In this document: positions 1-5,359 of the stretch, in pieces
How positions within the stretch are numbered: the first letter of the stretch is position 1
Layout of the letters: each line of letters starts with the position of its first letter
NCBI GenBank assembly: GCA_903828035.1
Contig: CAIKKV010000125.1
Span: forward strand, 1 to 5,359
Source: an uncultured bacterium
GTDB taxonomy: Bacteria; Verrucomicrobiota; Kiritimatiellia; CAIKKV01
Direction: 5' to 3'
DNA length: 5,359 bases
Notes under the pieces: model-generated
Database searches by the model: none
What the model saw: the letters and a program-made list of their open reading frames with translations, nothing else
Told to the model about the DNA's origin: nothing
Translations under genes and position numbers: made by a program

Positions 1-481
1 GCGCGGCCCCGGCGAGGAAGGCGTAGGGCGATGACAGCAGGCGGACGCGAGGCGCGATCGTGGCGTCCGTTCCGCCGGCTCCGATTCCCTTGACGGTGAT
101 GTCAATGAAGCGGTCGTTGCTGATGGCGCTGGGCGCGAACACGCTCGATAGCAGCGGGCGATCCTCGCTGCTGTAGGAGACGCCTTCGCCCAGCAGGACG
201 CTGAAATAGCCCTTGTCCACGGTGATCGTCTGCTGCTCCGCCCACATGCGGTTTCCCGTGCCGAACTGATCGGCCCAGATGCGGAAGATCACGTCGTAGT
301 TCTTCGGCCCCACGTTGCCCAGCGGGCTGCCGGAGCTGTCCGTCAGGAAGCCCTGGTAGGACATGCGCTCGGGCGGATAGGTCGCCGCCCCCGCATTTTG
401 GAGGGACGCGCACAGCAGGATGGCGGGCAGGGCCAGGCTGAGCGCTCGGACGATGGACGTGCTGGTTTTCATGTTTTTCAT
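1..481 (-). CDS. Secreted protein with SYQG N-terminal module (3' end missing)
   Basis: Only the first 160 codons are inside the window, and the frame is open to the left edge. I translated it by hand from ATG at 481. A second in-frame ATG at 472 (residue 4) is equally possible. Neither has a good ribosome binding site; the nearest purine-rich stretch, AAGG at 503-506, is more than 20 bases upstream. Residues 1-34 are a signal peptide: K2, K5 and R12 precede a hydrophobic core (13-24), with likely cleavage after A-G-A-A (31-34). Residues 39-160 form the module: RMSYQGFLTD (39-48), SSGSPL, a VIFRIW strand (64-69), MWAEQQTITV (79-88), GYFSVLLGEG (91-100), FIDITVKG (125-132) and SSPYAFLAGAA (150-160). 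The same pattern is seen in gene A's N-terminus and is common at the start of secreted fibre-like proteins in environmental bacteria. The gene starts 23 bases after gene B ends, so it is likely in the same operon. What follows the module is not visible. Confidence 0.88.
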   Translation of the reverse strand, partial: MKNMKTSTSIVRALSLALPAILLCASLQNAGAATYPPERMSYQGFLTDSSGSPLGNVGPKNYDVIFRIWADQFGTGNRMWAEQQTITVDKGYFSVLLGEGVSYSSEDRPLLSSVFAPSAISNDRFIDITVKGIGAGGTDATIAPRVRLLSSPYAFLAGAA

Positions 482-504
482 AGTGTGTTTACCGGGTCTT
501 GACC

Positions 505-3048
505 TTATGGGGTTGTCGTTAAAACAGGAACATCTGCAATACGGGTGAGACTGAAAATGCCGCGCACCTCAAGGAGACGCTCGCTGCGCCAGGGTTTCGA
601 CGCGACCGGGGCGACTCCCGCAATGGAAACCACAGCGGAGGGCGCGGCCGCGCTTGAGACGGCCACGGGAGCCGTGCTCAACAGCGAGTTAAGATTGGTG
701 AAAGCGGGTCCCACGGAGCCGGCGGGAGGGGTTTCGACTAAGCTGAGGTTCGTAGGCCGCCAGACCCCATTGGTCATAAAGGACGTGGTCAGCAAGGCGC
801 CGGCTGAATCGACAAATGTCAACGTCGATGTATGAGCATTGGCCGCCCCAACATCCGACATCACGAACGACACATTGGTCTTGACGCCCCCGACGAGGAA
901 AATGTCAAGATCCTGGGGATAGTTGTGGTAAAGATTGTTCAACCGCACCCGAATGCCTGTCACCGCCGCCGTGATTCCCGTCACCGTGACGGACGAGGGA
1001 TAGGGCGATGCGTTTCCGCTTGCTGGAATCGTGATCGCCGGACCGTCAAAGATGACGGTGTTCGTCACGGGAAGCACGGGATCCAGCGTGTCCACGAGCA
1101 GGGACCAGTTGGAAATCGTGCCTCCGGCGTAGGTGGCCGAATCATCCGTCACATAGAGCTTCCACGCCCCGTTTACACCGCGGTCACGTGTGGCCATGTA
1201 ATTGGTGTAGGCCACGTATTGAGTCAGCTGATTGGTGTAGGTCACGTAGTTCGTGTAGGAGACGAAAGCGTTATATTGAGCTAATTTATTGGCGTATTCG
1301 GCAGCCGTCAGGGCTTCGCCCGCCTGGGCCGCGCGGGCCAGGCCCAGCACCGTGATCGTCTCGGCGTACGTGCCCTTGATGGTGCGGTCCCCGGCCTCGA
1401 AATCAGATCCATCGACGGCGGAAGGCGTGATGTTCAGCATCACGATTCGCTCCACCGTGTAGGATTCCCTGCCCCGGGCCACCACGCTCTCGAACGAGGA
1501 GTCGAGGTTGTCGTGGTCGGGGTGATAGGTGTGCAGGAAGGGATTCGACTCCTGGTCCGCATAGTCCAGCGTCACGATGGTGGTGAGCGTGGTGGACCCG
1601 GTCAGCGAGCCGTCGAACGACCACGGCGTGTTCTCTTTCGTCCACGGCAGGTGGGCGGCGCTGATGCGGCGGGACGCGCCGAGATACGCGCTGTTCAGGG
1701 CCGATTCCCTGCTGGCCACGATCACGTTGGTTGCCTCATCCACGCCCACATAGATGCGCTGAAGGAGCGCGGCGTTCCCGGACGCCGGATTGTGCACGAT
1801 CAGCCGCAACGGAAACGTGCTGGGAACGTCGCCCAGGCTGGTATTGGTGCCCGACACCACATACTGGCCATTGGTGCCCACCTGCAGGCTGTTCGTCGAA
1901 TTAAGCACATAGGACTTGATATACTGCCCCACCTGCGTGACCGCGGCCGCGCCGATCCAGAGGCCGGCGCTCGACGCCATCGTGGCCGAAACAGGGAACT
2001 CCACCTGGGCGTAACCCAGGGAATCCGTGAGCCGCAGCACGCCCGCCCGCAGGGTGCCCACGGGGTCCGTCATCGCCGCGCGATTGAGGCCCAGCACCAC
2101 CTCCACTTCGGAACCCAACGCCCCTTTCGCGGCCAGCGTCCACGTGCGGGTTCCGCCCAGCGGCAGGTTGGTGTACACATAGGTCAGGTTGGTCGTGTTC
2201 AAGTTGCCCCGGACCAGCAGCGGCGGCGCCCCCACGATGTTCGCCTGCCCGATCGGCGGCGTCTCCGAGGCCGCCAACCGCAGCGTGACCGCCAGGTTGG
2301 TGCTGGTTAAATTGCGCAGCCGGAAGCTGCAGGCGTTGAGCGTTTCTCCGAAGGCCAGGCCTTTGGCATCGGATACCACAACATCAAACGGGGCGAAGTA
2401 GCGATTGAAGTAGGTGCCCGAACGGATCCAGTACGCCTGGCCGCGGTTGACCTTCGTCGTGCGCGCGGTGTATAGCCGCAGCGGATTGCCCGCTCCCAAC
2501 TCGCCGCCGGGATAATAGTAAATCTCCGCGTTTTGCTGCAGTTCCGGGCATTTCGCCAGGAAGTTCTCAAAGGTCGGCGCATTGTTTGTCACCGTCGGGA
2601 AACCCACGAAGTTCACCCCCAGCGTGGTCCACTCGTACGCCGGCGCCAGCGGTTTGCCTTTGATATTCCAGGTGTAGGAAGGGACGTTCGTGGCCACCTT
2701 CACCAGGTAGGCCGCATTGCCCCCCAGACGCTGCAGCGGCGAGGAGGCGTTGTCCGTGCGAAGCCAGTTCACCCACTGGCTGTTGGCCACGATCGGCTCC
2801 TGGGGCGACTGGACGAACTGCATCGCGGAGGGATTCGGGGCCCACATCCACATCTCGAGAATGGGATTGTTGGTGTCGGAGCCGACCAGGTTCGCCAGGC
2901 TGTCGTACGAGGGGTCCACATGGAGGTAAACCGCGTTCCAGCCCGCCTTCAGGCTGATCGACTGGGAAACCCACTGGGCGCGGACGGGCAGAACGGTGGC
3001 CAGCAGCGCCAGTAGCGAGAGCGTGTAGGAGATCAGTTTCTTATTCAT
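505..3048 (-). CDS. Secreted multidomain protein of unknown function with a YHPDHDNL domain interrupted by a P-like domain
   Basis: This gene encodes 847 residues from ATG at 3048 to TAA at 505. The start is chosen because it gives a clean signal peptide: MNKK, a hydrophobic stretch 5-20, and cleavage after V-R-A (22-24). A longer frame to 3213 would put 55 residues lacking signal-peptide character in front. A GGAG at 3064-3067 lies 15 bases upstream, rather far for a ribosome binding site. Residues 28-225 form a module with GWNAVYLHV (36-44), NFVGFPT (146-152) and RGQAYWIRSG (202-211). Residues 226-450 look like beta-sandwich domains. Residues 500-570 carry YHPDHDNLD (508-516), then ESYTVERIVML and GTYAETITVLGL. 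Residues 573-823 look inserted: a Tyr-rich stretch, the C-terminal half of a P-like domain, then its N-terminal half, then an Ala/Val/Ser linker. Residues 824-843 (RLLEVRGIFSLTRIADVPVL) seem to complete the interrupted domain. C167 and C240 are the only cysteines, so one disulfide is possible. It is probably exported with its neighbours. I do not recognise a function. Confidence 0.93.
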   Translation of the reverse strand: MNKKLISYTLSLLALLATVLPVRAQWVSQSISLKAGWNAVYLHVDPSYDSLANLVGSDTNNPILEMWMWAPNPSAMQFVQSPQEPIVANSQWVNWLRTDNASSPLQRLGGNAAYLVKVATNVPSYTWNIKGKPLAPAYEWTTLGVNFVGFPTVTNNAPTFENFLAKCPELQQNAEIYYYPGGELGAGNPLRLYTARTTKVNRGQAYWIRSGTYFNRYFAPFDVVVSDAKGLAFGETLNACSFRLRNLTSTNLAVTLRLAASETPPIGQANIVGAPPLLVRGNLNTTNLTYVYTNLPLGGTRTWTLAAKGALGSEVEVVLGLNRAAMTDPVGTLRAGVLRLTDSLGYAQVEFPVSATMASSAGLWIGAAAVTQVGQYIKSYVLNSTNSLQVGTNGQYVVSGTNTSLGDVPSTFPLRLIVHNPASGNAALLQRIYVGVDEATNVIVASRESALNSAYLGASRRISAAHLPWTKENTPWSFDGSLTGSTTLTTIVTLDYADQESNPFLHTYHPDHDNLDSSFESVVARGRESYTVERIVMLNITPSAVDGSDFEAGDRTIKGTYAETITVLGLARAAQAGEALTAAEYANKLAQYNAFVSYTNYVTYTNQLTQYVAYTNYMATRDRGVNGAWKLYVTDDSATYAGGTISNWSLLVDTLDPVLPVTNTVIFDGPAITIPASGNASPYPSSVTVTGITAAVTGIRVRLNNLYHNYPQDLDIFLVGGVKTNVSFVMSDVGAANAHTSTLTFVDSAGALLTTSFMTNGVWRPTNLSLVETPPAGSVGPAFTNLNSLLSTAPVAVSSAAAPSAVVSIAGVAPVASKPWRSERLLEVRGIFSLTRIADVPVLTTTP
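679..1191 (-). other. P-like (proprotein convertase-type) domain with its halves in reversed order
   Basis: In gene B, residues 620-654 (1087-1191) read like the end of a bacterial P-like domain: NGAWKLYVTDD followed by GGTISNWSLLVDT. Residues 665-790 (679-1056) read like its beginning and middle: an ITIPASG strand, PYPSSVTVTGI, LNNLYHNYPQDLDIFLVGG, VMSDVG and LTFVDSAG, ending where NGTW-LYV-DD would normally come next. That ending is absent here and present upstream instead. Placed in the usual order the two pieces make about one complete domain. Recognition of the family is by motif memory, not by a profile search. Confidence 0.7.
1198..1281 (-). repeat. Tyr-Thr-Asn-rich short tandem repeats in gene B
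   Basis: Residues 590-617 of gene B contain four YTN units (598, 604, 614 and a spaced variant) and three TNY or TNQ contexts. At DNA level an 18-base unit at 1201-1218 recurs at 1231-1248 with one mismatch, a 30-base period, and a degenerate part copy follows near 1251. The preceding AAEYANKLAQYNAF looks helical. The stretch sits at the left border of the apparent insertion and may be a spacer. Confidence 0.65.
3045..3048 (-). promoter_or_regulatory. ATGA stop/start overlap coupling genes A and B
   Basis: On the minus strand the bases 3048 to 3045 read ATGA: the ATG of gene B shares two bases with the TGA stop of gene A. This layout is typical of translational coupling. It fits with the poor ribosome binding site of gene B, where GGAG lies 15 bases upstream inside gene A. 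Confidence 0.75.
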
Positions 3049-5359
3049 AATTTTCGATAGAAACTCCAGGCCGGTTGCGGTATCAGCCTCTGCAGAGTTG
3101 CGACGGGCTGGGTGCCGGACCAACCTCCAAAAATGATGATTTCCGTGTCGGACCACACCATCACCGACTGGCTGCGGGCCAGGGGATTGCCCCCATTGCT
3201 CAAGGCCCGCCACGAATCTGTCACGGGGTCATAAGCCGCCCCCGTGGAAAGAACGCCGGAAGCATTGGCCCCGCCCACGATCAGCATCTCCGACCCGCTC
3301 CAGACGGCGGCGTGATCGTAACGGGGGGCGGGAGCGCTGCCCGTGGACATGGCCTGCCACACATTGGCGGTGGCGTCGTAGGCCGCCCCGTCGCTCAGCG
3401 GGCTCTCGCCCGAGCGGCCGCCCCAGACGATCAGCCTGTCTCCCGTCCAGACAGCCGAGTGATCGCGGCGCGGCAACGGCGCCGAAACGCTGTTCATGGG
3501 GACCCAGGAGGAGGGGACGCCGTTGGAGAAAATAAGCTGCGCGCCGTTATCGAGGTCACCACCCGTCCCTTCCCCACCCCAGACAATGAACCGGTCTCCG
3601 GCCCATACAGCCGTGGCGCCCAGGCGCCCCTCCGGGGGGCTGGCCACGCTGATCGCCGTCCATTGATTGGACACGGGATCATAAAGGGCGCCCGAGTTGA
3701 GCAGGCCGGCGCCGTTCAGGCCGCCCCAGACCAGCATCCGGCTGCCCGTCCACACCGCCACATGGCCGTAACGGCCTTCCGGCGCCCCGCTAGTCGTTAC
3801 GGGGCTCCAGAGCTGCGTGCCGGAAGCGAACTTCCCCCCTGTGCCCAGGTAATTGTCACCTTCTCCGCAGCCGCCCCAGACGATCATTTCCGTGCCGCTC
3901 CAGACCGCCGTGTGCCGGCTGCGCGCAGCCGGGGCCCCGATGGTTGAGATCGCGCTCCACGTGTCCGCGTCAGGACTGTACAGGCTGCCCATCGCCGAAT
4001 AAGTGACTCCACCCAGGCTGCCGCCCCAGATCAGCATTTCCAGCCCGTCCCAGACGGCGGTGTGGCCCGAGCGCGCCGACAGGGCGTTGCTGGCGGATCC
4101 GGTTGTCCAGGACGGCGAAGCCAGCGTCATGATCCGCTGATAACCGGACGCGATCAGGTTCGTATCCTGCGCATCCTGCGAGGCCAGCAAGGTGCCCGCG
4201 GGCGGCGAATAAGCCGTGATCGACAGGTTGGTCAGGCCGGCGCCGTCACCCACAAACTTGGCCGTAATGGTGCCGGCGGAAAAGCCGCCATCCGCGGTGT
4301 CGCGGCGCACGATTTTGCCCACCGTGTTCACATTGGTGGCGGTATTGGCGGCGCTAACCCCGTTGGTAATGGAAGTCGCGCTCACGCCGCTCACCATGCT
4401 GACCATGGTCGTGCCTTGAGGGCCGGTCACATCACCCGCCAGTGTTACCTTGGCAAGATTGGTTAAACTGGAACCATCCCCAATGAACTTGACGGCCGAC
4501 ACCGTGCCGGCGGAAAAACCGCCATCAGAGCTGTCACGGCGCACGATTTTGCCCACCGTGTTCAAGTTGGTGGCGGCATTGGCGGCAGAGGAACCGGAGG
4601 CCACGGTCGCGGCAGCGAGTCCGCCAACCGAACCGACCACGGTTGCGCCCTGCGGGCCAGTCACATCACCCGCCAGTGTTACCTTGGCAAGATTGGTTAA
4701 GCTGGAACCATCCCCAATGAACTTGACGGCCGACACCGTGCCGGCAGAAAAACCGCCATCAGAGCTGTCACGGCGCACGATTTTGCCCACCGTGTTCAAG
4801 TTGGTGGCGGCGTTGGCGACAATGGCGCCCGTGGCCACAGTGGTGGCGCTCACCCCGGCCACCGACCCCACGACAGTAGCGGTTTGCAACCCTGTCACAT
4901 CGCCCACGAGAGCTCCACTGAAGTTGGTCGAACTGGCGGGTGCCTCCAATGTGGTACGGGCCACCAAGGCGTAGCCCACGGCAGTGATCCGAAGGTCGGG
5001 AGACATCTTCTGGAAGCCGCTGACCCCGTCATTCACCCAAATACGAAGATAGACCTCCGTGTTCAGGAAAGCGCTGGCCGGGATCGCAACCGTCATACTC
5101 GCCGTATTCGTATCACCAAGGTTCACCGAATAAGAGCCATGGTTGACCGTCAGGGAGACGGGCGAGCCCGAAGGTTCGCTTCCGGCTGCGCTGGTGCCGT
5201 TATGGCTCCACAACGTAACCGGAGTGGCCAGCGGTGGAGCGATCAGGGCAAACTTGAAGGATACGGTTCCTGTGGAGTTAGTGCCATTTACAGCGAGTTT
5301 ACCCTGGTAACTGATCATACCAGGAACTTGCGCGTTGCCGTCGAACGCCATCACGACAA
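3045..5359 (-). CDS. Secreted modular protein: SYQG module, three 78-residue fibre-like repeats, seven-blade kelch propeller (5' end missing)
   Basis: The frame is open to the right window edge, so the true start lies outside. GTG at 5354 and ATG at 5351 are only the first possible starts inside the window. Residues below are counted from 5354. Residues 1-9 end in G-N-A then Gln, which looks like the end of a signal peptide. Residues 10-135 form a module starting with an SYQG motif (15-18), with a G-SYSVNLG strand near 73-80. Residues 151-383 are three repeats of about 78 residues containing GDVTG, VGKIVRRD, GGFSAGT and F-GDG-LTNL motifs, a style known from bacterial fibre and surface proteins. 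Residues 427-769 are seven kelch-type repeats: HTAVW-like strand, then a GG pair, then a Trp strand. The TGA stop overlaps the ATG of the next gene. No catalytic residues or C-terminal anchor are recognised. The role is probably extracellular binding or structural; the partner is unknown. The architecture is clear, the function is not. Confidence 0.9.
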   Translation of the reverse strand, partial: VVMAFDGNAQVPGMISYQGKLAVNGTNSTGTVSFKFALIAPPLATPVTLWSHNGTSAAGSEPSGSPVSLTVNHGSYSVNLGDTNTASMTVAIPASAFLNTEVYLRIWVNDGVSGFQKMSPDLRITAVGYALVARTTLEAPASSTNFSGALVGDVTGLQTATVVGSVAGVSATTVATGAIVANAATNLNTVGKIVRRDSSDGGFSAGTVSAVKFIGDGSSLTNLAKVTLAGDVTGPQGATVVGSVGGLAAATVASGSSAANAATNLNTVGKIVRRDSSDGGFSAGTVSAVKFIGDGSSLTNLAKVTLAGDVTGPQGTTMVSMVSGVSATSITNGVSAANTATNVNTVGKIVRRDTADGGFSAGTITAKFVGDGAGLTNLSITAYSPPAGTLLASQDAQDTNLIASGYQRIMTLASPSWTTGSASNALSARSGHTAVWDGLEMLIWGGSLGGVTYSAMGSLYSPDADTWSAISTIGAPAARSRHTAVWSGTEMIVWGGCGEGDNYLGTGGKFASGTQLWSPVTTSGAPEGRYGHVAVWTGSRMLVWGGLNGAGLLNSGALYDPVSNQWTAISVASPPEGRLGATAVWAGDRFIVWGGEGTGGDLDNGAQLIFSNGVPSSWVPMNSVSAPLPRRDHSAVWTGDRLIVWGGRSGESPLSDGAAYDATANVWQAMSTGSAPAPRYDHAAVWSGSEMLIVGGANASGVLSTGAAYDPVTDSWRALSNGGNPLARSQSVMVWSDTEIIIFGGWSGTQPVATLQRLIPQPAWSFYRKL
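3048..4076 (-). repeat. Seven kelch-type repeats forming a predicted beta-propeller
   Basis: In gene A (residues counted from 5354) the strand-a Trp falls at 435, 485, 535, 584, 636, 685 and 734, a spacing of 49-52. Each is followed by a GG pair (444, 494, 544, 593, 645, 694 and 743) and then a strand-d Trp (466, 516, 565, 617, 666, 715 and 763). This is the kelch pattern, and seven blades is a normal closed propeller. The His before the strand-a motif is kept in five blades and replaced in blade 4 (A580) and blade 7 (S730). An extra strand-d-like Trp at 416 lies just before blade 1. Bacterial kelch propellers usually bind proteins or glycans, or are the core of some oxidases; no copper-site pattern is evident here. 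Confidence 0.9.
4420..4584 (-). repeat. 165-base near-identical direct repeat, copy 1 (partner 4654-4818)
   Basis: Aligned by eye to 4654-4818 with an offset of exactly 234 bases, this block differs at four positions only: 4425, 4467, 4512 and 4578. It spans the second half of repeat unit 2 and the start of unit 3. The 69 bases between this block and its partner are much more diverged from the equivalent stretch after copy 2. Identity this high at third codon positions indicates a recent duplication or homogenisation. Confidence 0.88.
4654..4818 (-). repeat. 165-base near-identical direct repeat, copy 2 (partner 4420-4584)
   Basis: This is the partner of 4420-4584, matching at 161 of 165 positions by hand alignment. 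It spans the second half of repeat unit 1 and the start of unit 2 in gene A. The repeat is in frame (234 is 78 codons), so gain or loss of a unit by recombination would keep the gene open. Confidence 0.88.

Larger units (their letters stand above)
4206..4904 (-). repeat. Three tandem 78-residue (234-base) coding repeats
   Basis: Inside gene A, residues 151-228, 229-306 and 307-383 line up as three copies of one unit. Each copy runs GDVTG-Q, an Ala/Val/Thr/Ser-rich stretch, AN-ATN-NTVGKIVRRD, DGGFSAGT, KF-GDG-LTNL. The third copy lacks one residue and is the most diverged: SSDGG becomes TADGG, and GDGSSLTNL becomes GDGAGLTNL. Such units resemble repeats in bacterial fibre and surface proteins. 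They probably form an elongated beta-rich stalk between the SYQG module and the kelch head; that structural role is inferred. Confidence 0.88.

Noticed and set aside
102..413. Minus-strand 103-codon frame
   Set aside because: It is out of frame with gene C, whose translation from 481 gives a signal peptide and a recognisable SYQG module. The 103-codon frame gives an Arg/Gly/His-rich shadow.
408..413. Possible lipoprotein signal (Cys24) in gene C
   Set aside because: The residues before C24 are I-L-L, which do not fit a lipobox needing a small residue at -1. The A-G-A-A site at 31-34 fits ordinary signal peptidase cleavage better.
482..504. Terminator or promoter between genes B and C
   Set aside because: The 23-base gap has no hairpin with a T-run and no promoter-like pair of boxes.
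1513..2310. Plus-strand 265-codon frame opposite gene B
   Set aside because: Its Arg/His/Gly-rich product is typical of antisense reading of high-GC DNA and has no recognisable motif. Gene B on the other strand is well supported.
3049..3213. A 55-codon upstream extension of gene B to a start at 3213
   Set aside because: It overlaps the kelch blades of gene A in another frame, lacks protein-like composition and would bury the signal peptide. ATG at 3048 is the natural start.
3075..3947. Plus-strand 290-codon frame opposite the kelch region
   Set aside because: Its product is rich in Arg, Pro, Gly and His, and its pseudo-repeats simply mirror the kelch repeats.
4206..4904. CRISPR array or phage tail-fibre locus
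   Set aside because: The repeats are 234 bases long, in frame and inside an open gene. No phage structural or cas genes are visible, and the signal peptides of genes B and C point to exported bacterial proteins.
4062..4974. Plus-strand frames including a repetitive 174-codon one
   Set aside because: Their repeated peptides are the antisense image of the 234-base repeats in gene A.

Overview
The window holds parts of three genes, all on the minus strand and packed head to tail, with about 60% G+C by eye and almost no non-coding DNA. In transcription order (right to left) they are: (A) a large secreted, repeat-rich protein with a kelch propeller, 3045 to beyond 5359, whose 5' end is cut off by the window; (B) an 847-residue secreted multidomain protein, 505-3048; and (C) the first 160 residues of a third secreted protein, 481 to before 1, whose 3' end is cut off. 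A and B overlap by four bases (ATGA) and B and C are 23 bases apart, so this looks like one operon. I see no RNA gene, mobile element, CRISPR array, promoter or terminator. The plus-strand reading frames are shadows of these genes.

Organism: the style of the proteins suggests the PVC superphylum, most likely Verrucomicrobiota or a close relative such as Kiritimatiellota. That style is high GC, Asn/Thr/Ala-rich secreted proteins, 'SYQG' N-terminal modules, 'GDGSGLTNL'-like repeats and bacterial kelch repeats of the HTAVW-type. This is an inference from style, since no taxonomic marker gene is present.

Layout: 3045-5359 encodes an SYQG module, three 78-residue fibre-like repeats and seven kelch blades. 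505-3048 encodes a signal peptide, a 'GWN...YW' module, beta-rich middle domains and a 'YHPDHDNL' domain. The last domain appears to be interrupted by about 250 residues carrying the two halves of a P-like (proprotein convertase-type) beta domain in reversed order. 1-481 encodes a signal peptide and a second SYQG module.

How they may work together: all three look exported (two have visible signal peptides and the third has what looks like the end of one) and none shows a catalytic motif I can recognise. The simplest reading is a co-expressed set of cell-surface or extracellular binding/structural proteins in which A and C share an N-terminal module. The ligand and biological role cannot be told from sequence alone. 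The observation most worth a second look is the apparently circularly permuted, nested P-like domain in gene B.
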